Source: an uncultured Lachnospiraceae bacterium (GTDB lineage: Bacteria; Bacillota; Clostridia; Lachnospirales; Lachnospiraceae). From it: a DNA stretch of 45,367 nucleotides. The notes under the pieces were generated by a model, which was not told where the DNA came from, searched no databases, and worked only from the letters and a program-made list of their open reading frames with translations. This document shows positions 1 through 8,133 of this stretch, piece by piece. The stretch covers positions 18,453 to 63,819 of the forward strand of contig CAJOGN010000016.1 in NCBI GenBank assembly GCA_905234245.1, written 5' to 3'. How positions within the stretch are numbered: position 1 is the stretch's first letter; each line of letters opens with the position of its first letter. A program made the position numbers and the translations under genes.

Positions 1-804
1 ACAAAGGATGATCCTGAGTATTGGGCTGTCAAGGCGCTCGTTGATGATGACGACGACTTGGCTAAATGGATTGTCGATAACTTTAAGGAGATTCGTCATC
101 CGAGAACTTTCGCAGAGCTGAAGGAAAGTTCGGGATTATCAGACGAGGAACTGACCAAGAAGCTTGAGAAGATTTCCTATGCCGGTATTGTTGAGTGGAA
201 CTACGAGGATCTTGATCCCCAGTGGCCGAACCCTAACCACGAGAAGAGATGGGTTCTTCCTATGTATGTACCGGGCTCGGCAGAGTTCTCTAACATGAAT
301 ATGGATATGATCGGTAAGCGTCCTGAGCTTGGTATGTTCTTCGAGCATATGACAAGACTTCCATTGGAAGGACTGACACACATGGTTCCTCCGGGAGGCG
401 CAGGAATCGGTATGCACGTTATCGCCGTTGAGAAGGAAGTAGATATGAATGAGACATCTATTCCTATCGAGCACATTTCTCACTGGTTGGATAAGTATGA
501 AGGAAGATATGCCGCATCTCCATGTTCATGTCGTCGTTCAAGAATGACATATGACGAAGGTTGTGCTGATGATTTCCACGACTGGTGTGTTGCTGTAGGC
601 GACATGGCAGAATACGTTGTTGAAACTGGCAAGGGTGGTCGTTACATCACTAAGGAAGAAGCCCTTGAGATATTTAAGAAGGGTGAAGAGAACGGATTCG
701 TACATATATCGATGGTGAAGACAAGATTTTCGCTATCTGTAACTGTAACGTTAATGTATGTTACGCACTTCGTACATCACAGTTATTCAACACTCCTAAC
801 ATGA
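1..804 (+). CDS. N-terminal part of FAD/Fe-S oxidoreductase (5' cut by window, frameshifted)
   Basis: The frame is already open at base 1, so the true start lies upstream; the TTG at 58 is an internal codon. The encoded part has a winged-helix-like N-terminal segment and a motif with CSCRRSR and further Cys residues (DEGCADD, HDWCV), seen in the large oxidoreductases that precede a GltD-like flavoprotein module in Clostridia. The sensible protein sequence ends near base 705. Beyond that the frame encodes about 33 unrelated residues to a TGA at 802-804, while the frame ending at 2648 reads a family-like cysteine-rich stretch (IFAICNCN, then NVCYALRTSQ) from about 705. The two frames are therefore pieces of one gene separated by a -1 or +2 shift. 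The electron donor and substrate cannot be told from sequence. Confidence 0.7.
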   Translation, partial: TKDDPEYWAVKALVDDDDDLAKWIVDNFKEIRHPRTFAELKESSGLSDEELTKKLEKISYAGIVEWNYEDLDPQWPNPNHEKRWVLPMYVPGSAEFSNMNMDMIGKRPELGMFFEHMTRLPLEGLTHMVPPGGAGIGMHVIAVEKEVDMNETSIPIEHISHWLDKYEGRYAASPCSCRRSRMTYDEGCADDFHDWCVAVGDMAEYVVETGKGGRYITKEEALEIFKKGEENGFVHISMVKTRFSLSVTVTLMYVTHFVHHSYSTLLT

Positions 805-2648
805 GTAGATCTGCTTATGTAGCTCATGTTGAGAAGGAGAAGTGTGTAGCTTGTGCAAGGTGTGTTGAGGTTTGTCCAGCAGGTGCTCTTACTCTTGGTC
901 AGAAGTTATGTAAGAAGGATGGTACAGAGGTTCAATATCCAAAGCAGCCACTTCCTACAGATAAGAAATGGACTAGAGATGACTGGAACTGGGATTACAG
1001 AGATACTAACCGTATTGAGTCTCATGAGACAGGTACAGCTCCATGTAAGACAGCTTGTCCTGCACATATCGCAGTTCAGGGTTACTTAAAGCTCGCTGCA
1101 CAGGGCAAATATACAGAGGCATTAGCTCTCATTAAGAAGAACAATCCACTTCCTGCAGTATGTGGTCACGTATGTAACCGCCGTTGTGAGGATGCTTGTA
1201 CAAGAGGAACAGTTGATGAGGCTATTGCAATTGATGAAGTTAAGAAATTCGTTGCAATGCGTGATCTTAACGCAGAGACACGTTATGTACCTAAGAAGGT
1301 TATACCTAAGGTAGTTGGTGAATTCGATGAGAAGATTGCTGTTATTGGAGCAGGTCCTGCAGGAATCTCTTGTGCTTACTACTTAGCTGAGAAGGGTTAT
1401 AAGCCTACATTATTCGAGAAGAATAAGAAGCCTGGTGGAATGGTTACATACGGTATCCCTTCGTTCGTTATGGAGAGTGAAATCGTAGAGGCCGAGGTAG
1501 ATGTTCTTCGCGAGATGGGCGTAGACATTAAGCTTGGCGTAGAAGTTGGTAAGGATATAACTCTTGCAGAGCTTAGAAAGCAAGGCTATAAGGCATTCTA
1601 TATTGCAATTGGATGTCAGGGCGGACGTGGAATAGGTGTTCCTGGTGAAGACGCTGAGGGCGTTATGAAGGGTGTTGACCTACTTCATGAAGTTACTGAT
1701 GATGAATCATATAAGATTAGTGGTGACACAGTAGTCATCGGTGGTGGTAACGTTGCTATCGACGTATCTCGTACAGCAGTACGTTGTGGTGCTTCTAAGG
1801 TAACACAGGTTTCATTAGAGACACGTGATATCATGCCAGCACTTCCAGAGGAAATTGAGATTGCTGAGTCAGAAGGTATTGTTCTTCAAGGTGGCTGGGG
1901 ACCTAAGGAAATTCTTACAGAGAATGGCAAGGTTACAGGCATCGTATTCAAGAAGTGTACACAGGTTAAGAACGAAGAAGGTCGTTTCGATCCTAAGTAT
2001 GATGAGAATGACACAATGACAATTGAGTGCTCTAATGTACTTCTTTCAGTTGGTCAGTGTACTGAGTGGGGCAACCTACTTGAAGGTGAGGATGTTGAAT
2101 TCAGAGGACCAGCACCAGTTGCTGATAAGGTTACATTCCAGACTACAGTTCCTGATATCTTCGTTGGTGGTGATATGTTCTACGGACCAAGATTCGCTAT
2201 CGATGCTATCGCTTGTGGTAAGGAAGGTGCTATCTCAATTCATAGATTTGTACAGCCTAACTCAAGTCTTACAATTGGACGTCAGCCACATCACTATGTT
2301 GAGTTTGATAAGGATGACTTCCAACTTCCAGAAGGATACGATACAGGCGGAAGAAATGTTCCTGGTGTTAAGAAGGACGTTGATAAGATGTCATTTAGAG
2401 ATGCTAAGGAAGTATTTACAGAAGAGCAGGTTAAGAAGGAGACAGCTCGTTGTCTATCTTGTGGTGCTACAATCGTTGATGAGAATCAGTGTGTAGGTTG
2501 TGGACTTTGTACAACGCGTTGTGAATTCGACGCAATTCACTTACATCGTGACAGACCTGAGTGCTCAACAATGGAGAAATCTGAGAATAAGCTTAAGAAG
2601 ATTCTTCCTTATGGATTTAAGCAACGTATCAAGGTTATGTTTAAGTAA
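801..2648 (+). CDS. FAD-dependent oxidoreductase with ferredoxin and GltD-like modules (C-terminal part of frameshifted gene)
   Basis: Domains counted from the ATG at 801: a 4Fe-4S motif with Cys15, 18, 21 and 25; a GltD-type N-terminal Fe-S region near 80-140 (APCKTACPAH, VCGHVCNRRCEDAC); a dinucleotide fold for FAD near 178-200 (IAVIGAGPAGIS); an NAD(P)H fold near 309-330 (VVIGGGNVAID); and a C-terminal ferredoxin motif near 549-580 (CVGCGLCTTRCEF). The family moves electrons between NAD(P)H, flavin and Fe-S clusters, as in the glutamate synthase small subunit and related bifurcating enzymes. The ATG at 801 has no ribosome site, and conserved coding sequence continues upstream in the same frame to about 705, so this is probably not an independent gene start. 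A terminator follows at 2676. The substrate is unknown. Confidence 0.8.
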   Translation: MSRSAYVAHVEKEKCVACARCVEVCPAGALTLGQKLCKKDGTEVQYPKQPLPTDKKWTRDDWNWDYRDTNRIESHETGTAPCKTACPAHIAVQGYLKLAAQGKYTEALALIKKNNPLPAVCGHVCNRRCEDACTRGTVDEAIAIDEVKKFVAMRDLNAETRYVPKKVIPKVVGEFDEKIAVIGAGPAGISCAYYLAEKGYKPTLFEKNKKPGGMVTYGIPSFVMESEIVEAEVDVLREMGVDIKLGVEVGKDITLAELRKQGYKAFYIAIGCQGGRGIGVPGEDAEGVMKGVDLLHEVTDDESYKISGDTVVIGGGNVAIDVSRTAVRCGASKVTQVSLETRDIMPALPEEIEIAESEGIVLQGGWGPKEILTENGKVTGIVFKKCTQVKNEEGRFDPKYDENDTMTIECSNVLLSVGQCTEWGNLLEGEDVEFRGPAPVADKVTFQTTVPDIFVGGDMFYGPRFAIDAIACGKEGAISIHRFVQPNSSLTIGRQPHHYVEFDKDDFQLPEGYDTGGRNVPGVKKDVDKMSFRDAKEVFTEEQVKKETARCLSCGATIVDENQCVGCGLCTTRCEFDAIHLHRDRPECSTMEKSENKLKKILPYGFKQRIKVMFK

Positions 2649-2675
2649 TCAATATAATAGAATGTTGTTATTAAG

Positions 2676-2705
2676 ACAAGCTCGCTATTTAGCGGGCTTG
2701 TTTTT
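2676..2705 (+). terminator. Intrinsic terminator after the oxidoreductase gene
   Basis: An 11-bp stem (ACAAGCTCGCT with AGCGGGCTTGT, one T-G wobble) around a 4-base loop is followed directly by a T run. It separates the oxidoreductase from the chemotaxis receptor gene. Confidence 0.85.
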
Positions 2706-2810
2706 GTATTTTAATAAAAAAATTATGTGGATATGTGGTGTCATTACAAGAAATATAGTATAATATAAATTACACTAGTGTATTGTTTGCCTGATTTGGG
2801 GGGATAGTCT

Positions 2811-4295
2811 ATGGATTTACAAACAAAGCATCTTATTCAAAAGAACAAAGTTGGTTTTATTATAGATATGCTAATTGCCGTTGTTATGCTGGTTCTTGGC
2901 ATATTGGCACCTAACAAGGGTGGTATTATGGTGAGAATTATCGGAGGTATTGTATGTATCATACTTCTTATAGTTCTTAATTTTGTTATGGGCAAGAAGG
3001 CGAGAGTAATGTCCTTCTATCTGTACGTGCTTGTACTAGAGACTGAACTAATGACATTTTCTGGTGTTGGTAACTACTATTTATATGCAATATGCTTTTT
3101 GGATTGCTTTGCTCTTATATTCTTTATGGATTTCAAGATGTGTATTAGAGGAGCCATTGTTAGTGATGTTTCCATGATAGTATTTACTATATTACACATC
3201 ATATATTATCCAGAAGATGGACTAATAGTTCCTTTGTCTGGCTTGGCAATGTATATTGTTGGTACAGTAATAGTTCTTTTAATTACGCGAATTATTTATA
3301 ATCAGAATAAAGAAGATGTGGAATATATGAAGCAGTCTGCTGATGGGCAGATTAAGGTTGCCAATCAGGTAATGGAGAGCTCTAATGATATAGCAAGACA
3401 GCTTGATGATGCACAGCATCTTGTTAAGACTCTTACAGATAGTATTGAGAATAGTAATGCAAGTGTTAAGAGTATTGCAGATTCTACCAAGATTACATCT
3501 GATTCAATCGAGCATCAGACTGAGATGACAAGTGATATTCAGGAGAACCTTAGAAGCGCTCAGAATAGAACTAAGGATATGAAGGTTGCTTCAAGTCATA
3601 CTGTTGAAGTGGTTGACGAGGGAGCTAAGCTTCTTGAGGAATTAAGAAGTCAGTCAGAAAGAACTGCAGAGGTTAACAAGGCTTCTCAGGCAACAACTAA
3701 GAGACTCAACGAATGTATAGAAGAGGTTGAGAATATTATAGGAACAATTGTAAGTATATCTGACCAGACTAATTTGCTTGCCCTTAATGCGTCAATCGAG
3801 GCAGCAAGAGCAGGAGAAGCTGGTAAGGGCTTTGCAGTTGTTGCTGACGAAATTCGTAATCTGTCTGAGGATACGAAGAATTCTACAGAGCAGATTTCAA
3901 GTATTATTCAGGAATTAACAAGAAATGCAACTGAAGCATCTAAGAGAATGTCTGAGTCAGTTGAGATATCAGAATCACAGAATGTGATGATAGCAACTAC
4001 TAATGAGAAATTTGACGAGATTAGGAATCAGATGAATTCCCTCTCTAATGATATTAATGGTATATCTGATGAGGTTGATCATATAGTAGATGCTAACAAT
4101 ACAATTATGGAGGCAATCACTAACCTGTCAGCTACAGGTCAGGAGGTAAGAGCTTCTTCAGAAGATAGTATTGTTGTATCAGAGACAAGTATGGAATATA
4201 TGGGACAGATGAATGAGGCATTAGACGGAATATTTAAGTCTTCGAAGGAAATGTCTGCACTTGTAGAACAGAGAAATAATACGGAAGAATCGTAA
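2811..4295 (+). CDS. Methyl-accepting chemotaxis protein with polytopic membrane N-terminus
   Basis: The protein has 494 residues. Residues about 18-170 form roughly six hydrophobic segments with very short loops, so there is no large extracellular ligand domain of the usual Cache or four-helix type. Residues about 180-490 are a long cytoplasmic coiled coil whose hairpin tip (near 310-350) carries the hallmark [20 protein letters not shown], followed by [14 protein letters not shown]. This part binds CheA/CheW and controls flagellar rotation. ATG start with an upstream GGGGGG-containing ribosome site. It stands alone between two terminators. The membrane domain may sense a membrane or intracellular signal; its ligand is unknown. 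It fits the motile lifestyle implied by the flagellar genes later in the window. Confidence 0.93.
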   Translation: MDLQTKHLIQKNKVGFIIDMLIAVVMLVLGILAPNKGGIMVRIIGGIVCIILLIVLNFVMGKKARVMSFYLYVLVLETELMTFSGVGNYYLYAICFLDCFALIFFMDFKMCIRGAIVSDVSMIVFTILHIIYYPEDGLIVPLSGLAMYIVGTVIVLLITRIIYNQNKEDVEYMKQSADGQIKVANQVMESSNDIARQLDDAQHLVKTLTDSIENSNASVKSIADSTKITSDSIEHQTEMTSDIQENLRSAQNRTKDMKVASSHTVEVVDEGAKLLEELRSQSERTAEVNKASQATTKRLNECIEEVENIIGTIVSISDQTNLLALNASIEAARAGEAGKGFAVVADEIRNLSEDTKNSTEQISSIIQELTRNATEASKRMSESVEISESQNVMIATTNEKFDEIRNQMNSLSNDINGISDEVDHIVDANNTIMEAITNLSATGQEVRASSEDSIVVSETSMEYMGQMNEALDGIFKSSKEMSALVEQRNNTEES

Positions 4296-4327
4296 AATAG
4301 ACACATATTTCTTGACATATTATTTTT

Positions 4328-4361
4328 CAAGGGCTAACATATATATGTTAGCCCTTGTTTT
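4328..4361 (+). terminator. Intrinsic terminator after the chemotaxis receptor
   Basis: A 13-bp perfect stem (CAAGGGCTAACAT with ATGTTAGCCCTTG) around a 4-base loop is followed by TTTT. Confidence 0.9.
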
Positions 4362-4402
4362 GTGGTTAATAATAATTATTGAAGGAAAGAAGGTGACCAT
4401 TC

Positions 4403-4471
4403 ATGGAATCAGACGGGTATTTATACTTTGTAACATATGAATCATTGAATAGTTGCCTTGTTTTGAACTAG
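4403..4471 (+). CDS. Possible 22-residue leader ORF upstream of corA
   Basis: An ATG at 4403 sits 8 bases after AAGGTG and opens a 22-codon frame (MESDGYLYF, ending in SCLVLN) that stops with TAG at 4469. Its last third lies on the 5' strand of the long stem described at 4440-4529, so translation would interfere with that stem. This resembles the logic of leader peptides of magnesium transporter genes in enteric bacteria, but there is no sequence similarity I can point to. It may be chance. Confidence 0.25.
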   Translation: MESDGYLYFVTYESLNSCLVLN

Positions 4472-4529
4472 TATTTTTTCTGTGCGATATTCTTCGCATT
4501 TTCCCAAGGCACTATTCTGATGAATGATT
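4440..4529 (+). promoter_or_regulatory. Structured 5' leader of corA
   Basis: AATCATT (4440-4446), GAATAGT (4447-4453) and GCCTTG (4455-4460) pair in register with CAAGGC (4505-4510), ACTATTC (4511-4517) and AATGATT (4523-4529). That gives 20 base pairs interrupted by one bulged T and a 5-base bulge. The apical region holds a second hairpin, TGCGA (4483-4487) with TCGCA (4494-4498). It lies between the upstream terminator and the corA ribosome site and does not match the M-box features I know. Confidence 0.55.
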
Positions 4530-4579
4530 GTAGCAATTAAAAGTGATAATCATTTTGCGCAATCAGGAAGGAGGGAATA

Positions 4580-5521
4580 GTGGTAAAAATATATAGAACA
4601 GAAGATAATATAATAAGTGAGCTTCAAGCATACGATGAGGGCTCATGGATTAATATGGTAGCTCCTTCGTTAGAAGAATGTGTGGATATTAGTGAACAGT
4701 TTAATATTGACATTGACGATCTAAGAGCTGCTCTTGATGATGAGGAGAGTTCTCGTATTAATCTTGAAGATGATTACACACTGATATTAGTAGATATCCC
4801 TTCAGCAGAAATGCGTAATAATCGCCATTCTTATACAACAATTCCTCTGGGTATTGTTCTGCTTGAGAATACAATTATTACTGTTTGTGCCGAGGAGACA
4901 GCGGTACTTAAGATATTTATTGAGCAGCGTGTAAGAGAATTCTCTACTAAGAAGCAGATGAGATTTACATATCAGATTCTTTATAATACATGTATTGTAT
5001 ATCAGAGCCTGCTTCGTAATATTGACAGAAAAAGAACAGAGATAGAGGAGAGAATTAACGAGACAACACAGGACGTTGACCTTGTTGACCTTCATGAATT
5101 AGAGTCTAACCTGGTTTATTTCGCTACATCGCTTCGTGCTAATGGCGTAGTTTTAGACAGGCTGACTCGCTATGGTAGGCTTAGACAATATTCAGAAGAC
5201 AGGGAATTACTAGAAGATGTAATTATTGAGAATCAACAGGCTATAGAGATGACACAGATATATAGAGATATTATTAATGGTACAAGAGAGCTGATGTCAT
5301 CTGTTATTAACAATCGGCTTAACAATGTCATGAAGTACTTGGCAGCCATTACAATTGTTATGTCTATTCCAACTATTATATCAGGATTATATGGAATGAA
5401 CGTTGTCTCAGAGGGCATGCCCTTTGCCGACACACCCTGGGGATTCGGAATAATTACAGGAATAACTGTAATAATTTGTATCATAGCTCTTGTTGTTTTG
5501 AAACGAAGGAAGATGCTATAA
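4580..5521 (+). CDS. corA: CorA-family divalent cation (magnesium) transporter
   Basis: The protein has 313 residues, normal for CorA. A long cytoplasmic N-terminal domain with an acidic, helical middle (IDRKRTEIEERINE) is followed by the signature YGMN near residues 271-274 at the end of the first membrane helix, then a second membrane helix and a basic C-terminal end (LKRRKML). CorA forms a pentameric channel for Mg2+, in some cases Co2+ or Ni2+. The start is GTG at 4580, placed by AAGGAGGG five bases upstream. A structured leader precedes it, suggesting control at the RNA level. Its last 41 bases overlap the end of the convergent methyltransferase gene. Confidence 0.9.
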   Translation: MVKIYRTEDNIISELQAYDEGSWINMVAPSLEECVDISEQFNIDIDDLRAALDDEESSRINLEDDYTLILVDIPSAEMRNNRHSYTTIPLGIVLLENTIITVCAEETAVLKIFIEQRVREFSTKKQMRFTYQILYNTCIVYQSLLRNIDRKRTEIEERINETTQDVDLVDLHELESNLVYFATSLRANGVVLDRLTRYGRLRQYSEDRELLEDVIIENQQAIEMTQIYRDIINGTRELMSSVINNRLNNVMKYLAAITIVMSIPTIISGLYGMNVVSEGMPFADTPWGFGIITGITVIICIIALVVLKRRKML

Positions 5522-6458
5522 ATCTTCCGCTGGCGCCACATGGAAGCACAAGACCTGATAGGGTAACAGGAAGACCGATTTCATCGGACTCTACCTTCCC
5601 ATCATATTCTGACAGGGCGCTACTTATCATATAGCTTAAGACAGCAGGCTGCAGGCCTGTAGTATAGGAGTTAACAAGGAAGAATAGAGGATTATCTGAT
5701 AGTATCTTGCTACATTCCATAATCAGTGGATATATGGCATCTTCTATTTTCCATAGTTCTCCTTTTGGCCCCCTGCCGTATGAAGGGGGGTCCATTATTA
5801 TTCCGTCATATCTGTTGCCACGACGAATTTCCCGTTCTACGAATTTCTTGCAATCATCAACAAGCCATCTTATTTTGGCATCTTTTAATCCAGAACTAAT
5901 AGCATTTTCCTTTGCCCAGTTTACCATACCCTTAGACGCATCTACATGAGTAACAGACGCACCTGCGGCAGCGGCAGCAATAGTAGCGCCACCTGTATAT
6001 GCGAATAAATTAAGGATTTTCAGCTCTTTACCTGGGTTATCAACTCTAGACTTAATTATAAGACGAGAGAACCAATCCCAGTTAGTTGCCTGTTCTGGAA
6101 ATAGACCTGTGTGCTTAAAGGAGAAGGGCTTAAGGTGGAACTTAAGCTCATTAACAATAGGGCAGACTGCGCTTCCACTTATTGTTTCTTGTAGGAATTT
6201 TTCGCCTTCAAGAGAAGTAAATAATGGATAGGTTATCTGCCATTCCTTAGGGAGATTGAAGAATTCCCATTCACCACCACCTTTTTTGCTTCTGTGATAG
6301 TGGCCATTCTTGCGTCTCCACTCATTATTATCCTTAGGTGTATCCCATATAACCTGAGGGTCAGGACGAACCAGCCTGTAATCCCCACATCTTTCTAACT
6401 TTTCTCCCTTTGTTGTATCAATTACTTCATAATCCTTCCAATTATCAGCAACCCACAT
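5481..6458 (-). CDS. Class I SAM-dependent methyltransferase, RlmI-like (probable 23S rRNA methyltransferase)
   Basis: The protein has 325 residues. A SAM-binding motif I (LNLFAYTGGATIAAAAAG) lies near residues 148-165, an acidic motif II (VTHVDAS) follows, and the catalytic motif IV (MDPPSYGRGPKGE) lies near 221. The DPPSYG motif is typical of RlmI/RlmK-type enzymes that make 5-methylcytosine or 7-methylguanine in 23S rRNA; members of this length without a PUA domain are common in Firmicutes. The start codon is preceded by GAGGAT. Transcribed toward corA, the two reading frames overlap tail to tail over 5481-5521, so the last 13 residues are encoded opposite the corA C-terminus. Exact target base unknown. 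Confidence 0.82.
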   Translation of the reverse strand: MWVADNWKDYEVIDTTKGEKLERCGDYRLVRPDPQVIWDTPKDNNEWRRKNGHYHRSKKGGGEWEFFNLPKEWQITYPLFTSLEGEKFLQETISGSAVCPIVNELKFHLKPFSFKHTGLFPEQATNWDWFSRLIIKSRVDNPGKELKILNLFAYTGGATIAAAAAGASVTHVDASKGMVNWAKENAISSGLKDAKIRWLVDDCKKFVEREIRRGNRYDGIIMDPPSYGRGPKGELWKIEDAIYPLIMECSKILSDNPLFFLVNSYTTGLQPAVLSYMISSALSEYDGKVESDEIGLPVTLSGLVLPCGASGRFIASSFVSKQQEL

Positions 6459-6624
6459 GCTTGTATCCTCACAATATCAATGTAATTTCCTATTTTCAAT
6501 CCCCCACATTATCCTTCATTCTCCCGCTATTGTCAATCAATGAGCCTATTTGCAATATTTATTACATTTCCTATTAACATTTTTCCACCAACTTCCGATA
6601 TAAATAGTGAAAATAATAATACTT

Positions 6625-6797
6625 ACAACAGTCTTAGCAAGCGAACGGTAGCTCCGCTGCTGGTGTGACAAGAGTCGCCTCAGTGTCGTGATAAAAGTGA
6701 GTAACTTAGATGAGTAAGTAGAAAGGAAACCCCGATAAATGAAAACTAAAAACTACTAAAAGACGCGTTCTTGATATCAAGGAGGCGTCTTTTTAGT
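6625..6797 (+). ncRNA. Candidate structured RNA or leader with own terminator, upstream of the threonine/serine exporter
   Basis: This is the content of the 408-base gap between two divergent genes. Hairpins: AGCA(a)GCG at 6636-6643 with CGCTGCT at 6655-6661; GACA-a-GAG, loop TCGC, CTC-ag-TGTC at 6667-6687; ACTTA at 6704-6708 with TAAGT at 6715-6719. A terminator hairpin at 6758-6793 ends it. The GC content is clearly higher than the AT-rich flank at 6459-6600. I tested it by eye against T-box, SAM, cobalamin, c-di-GMP, M-box and guanidine classes and found no match. It could be a small RNA or a transcription-attenuating leader for the exporter 70 bases downstream. Confidence 0.45.
6758..6797 (+). 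terminator. Intrinsic terminator ending the candidate RNA
   Basis: AAAAGACGC pairs with GCGTCTTTT, with an inner 12-base palindrome CTTGATATCAAG extending the hairpin, followed by a T run. It lies 70 bases before the exporter gene, so it could act as an attenuator or end a separate RNA. Confidence 0.8.
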
Positions 6798-6866
6798 GTT
6801 GAATAGATTGATTGTCTATACTATAATTAGTATTTGTAAGAAGTTGTGATTTAGAGAGGAAGTAAA

Positions 6867-7634
6867 GTGAAAGACATAGAATACATTCTGGATTTCGCGG
6901 CACACCTAGGCAGAGAGATGCTTTTTTGTGGCGCTAATCTAGAAAGAGTCAACGAGAGAATGGAAAGCGTATGCAAGACCTACGGTCTTCACGAGATTGG
7001 CATTTTTTCATTAAGCAGTTATATAGCAGTATCTGCCAAGGACGCTGATGGCAATTTCGAGTCACGTCAGATTAAGGTACCAGCAACAGGAATTCATTTG
7101 GCCAAGCTAATTAAGGTTAACAGGCTTTCCTACAGAGTATGCGAGGAAAAAATCGAACCTAGCAAGCTTCAGGACTTACTATACGAAGCAGTTATGGTTC
7201 CTTCCTATAATGTGTGGATTGAGATGCTAGGCTTTGTAATTGCCATTATATGTCTTTGCCGCATTTTCGGTGGTGGCTGGCAGGAGATAGTAGTTGTAGG
7301 CTTGTGTACAGTCCTTGCATTCTGGCTAAGCAGACCACTAGCCAGAGCGAAGCTTAATCGAATAATAACGAATATAATCAATATGTTTGTGACGACGGCC
7401 ATATTCTTCTTTACAGTGTGGATAGGCTTTACCACGGAGATGATGGCAATGCTAACATCTATGTCACTAATGTTTATACCTGGTGTGCCGCTTGTTAATT
7501 CCATGAGAAATATTCTCTGTGGCAACGAGATGAATGGTATCCTAGAGCTGCTCAAGGTTATCCTTGAGACACTTACCATTTGCTTTGGCGTATTTATTGC
7601 ATATATGTTGTTCGGGAGGTGGTACACATGGTAG
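6867..7634 (+). CDS. Threonine/serine exporter family protein, large subunit (ThrE-like N-terminal part)
   Basis: The protein has 255 residues. The N-terminal ~110 residues match the soluble part of the ThrE/DUF1212 family (FAAHLGREMLFCGANLERVNE and FSLSSYIAVSAK). Then about four to five membrane segments run from residue 115 to the end. In many Firmicutes the exporter is split into a long and a short membrane protein; the next gene is the short partner. The proposed role is proton-driven export of threonine or serine. GTG start at 6867 after AGAGAGGA. The stop overlaps the next start by 7 bases, so the two are translationally coupled. A structured, terminator-containing RNA lies upstream. 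Confidence 0.82.
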   Translation: MKDIEYILDFAAHLGREMLFCGANLERVNERMESVCKTYGLHEIGIFSLSSYIAVSAKDADGNFESRQIKVPATGIHLAKLIKVNRLSYRVCEEKIEPSKLQDLLYEAVMVPSYNVWIEMLGFVIAIICLCRIFGGGWQEIVVVGLCTVLAFWLSRPLARAKLNRIITNIINMFVTTAIFFFTVWIGFTTEMMAMLTSMSLMFIPGVPLVNSMRNILCGNEMNGILELLKVILETLTICFGVFIAYMLFGRWYTW

Positions 7635-8086
7635 AGAATATAGAATTAATTGTACTCTCCTTCCTTGCATCAATTGGATTTGCAATTGTATTTCAGGTAA
7701 GAGGCAAAGACCTCCTGTTAGCAGGACTTGGTGGAGCAATAACAAGATTTTTTTACATAATATTTATGGCGTTTATACCATATAGGATTCTTTACGCTGG
7801 TCTTGCGGCTATAATTGCGGCCTTCTACGCCGAGATTGTGGCAACGAAGAAGAAGACCCCGGCTACAGTTTTCCTGTATCCATCTATTATTCCGTTGATA
7901 CCGGGAGATTTGATATATTATACTATGGGTGGACTAGTGTTAAGCGACACGGCGACATTTACCAAGAATGGTATAGATTGTCTCCTTGCCCTAGTGGGAA
8001 TAGCTGTAGGATTTGTTGTGGCATCCACAATAACATTTTACATTAGGAAATTCGTAGCCGCCAAGGAAGCACATCAGGAAGGCTAG
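7628..8086 (+). CDS. Threonine/serine exporter family protein, small subunit (ThrE_2-like)
   Basis: The protein has 152 residues and is almost entirely hydrophobic, with about five membrane helices. It includes the family stretch PATVFLYPSIIPLIPGDLIYYTMGG near residues 77-101, with PLIPGD typical of the short ThrE partner. I chose ATG 7628 rather than an in-frame upstream codon at 7580, because GGGAGGTGG ends six bases before it and the residues encoded between 7580 and 7627 lie within the partner gene. Together with the preceding protein it should form one exporter in the cytoplasmic membrane. Confidence 0.82.
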   Translation: MVENIELIVLSFLASIGFAIVFQVRGKDLLLAGLGGAITRFFYIIFMAFIPYRILYAGLAAIIAAFYAEIVATKKKTPATVFLYPSIIPLIPGDLIYYTMGGLVLSDTATFTKNGIDCLLALVGIAVGFVVASTITFYIRKFVAAKEAHQEG

Positions 8087-8133
8087 GCAGATAATAAGAT
8101 TAAGGAGGCTCCTAAGGAGAGCCAGGTAGAAAT

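Noticed and set aside
139-483. 114-codon reverse-strand frame within the oxidoreductase gene
   Set aside because: No ribosome site and no family resemblance; it is the complement of a well-supported gene.
4372-4579. M-box magnesium riboswitch upstream of corA
   Set aside because: The leader is too short and lacks the conserved M-box core.
6625-6797. T-box leader
   Set aside because: No recognisable T-box sequence with TGGN pairing bulge, and no AGAGA-type specifier stem.
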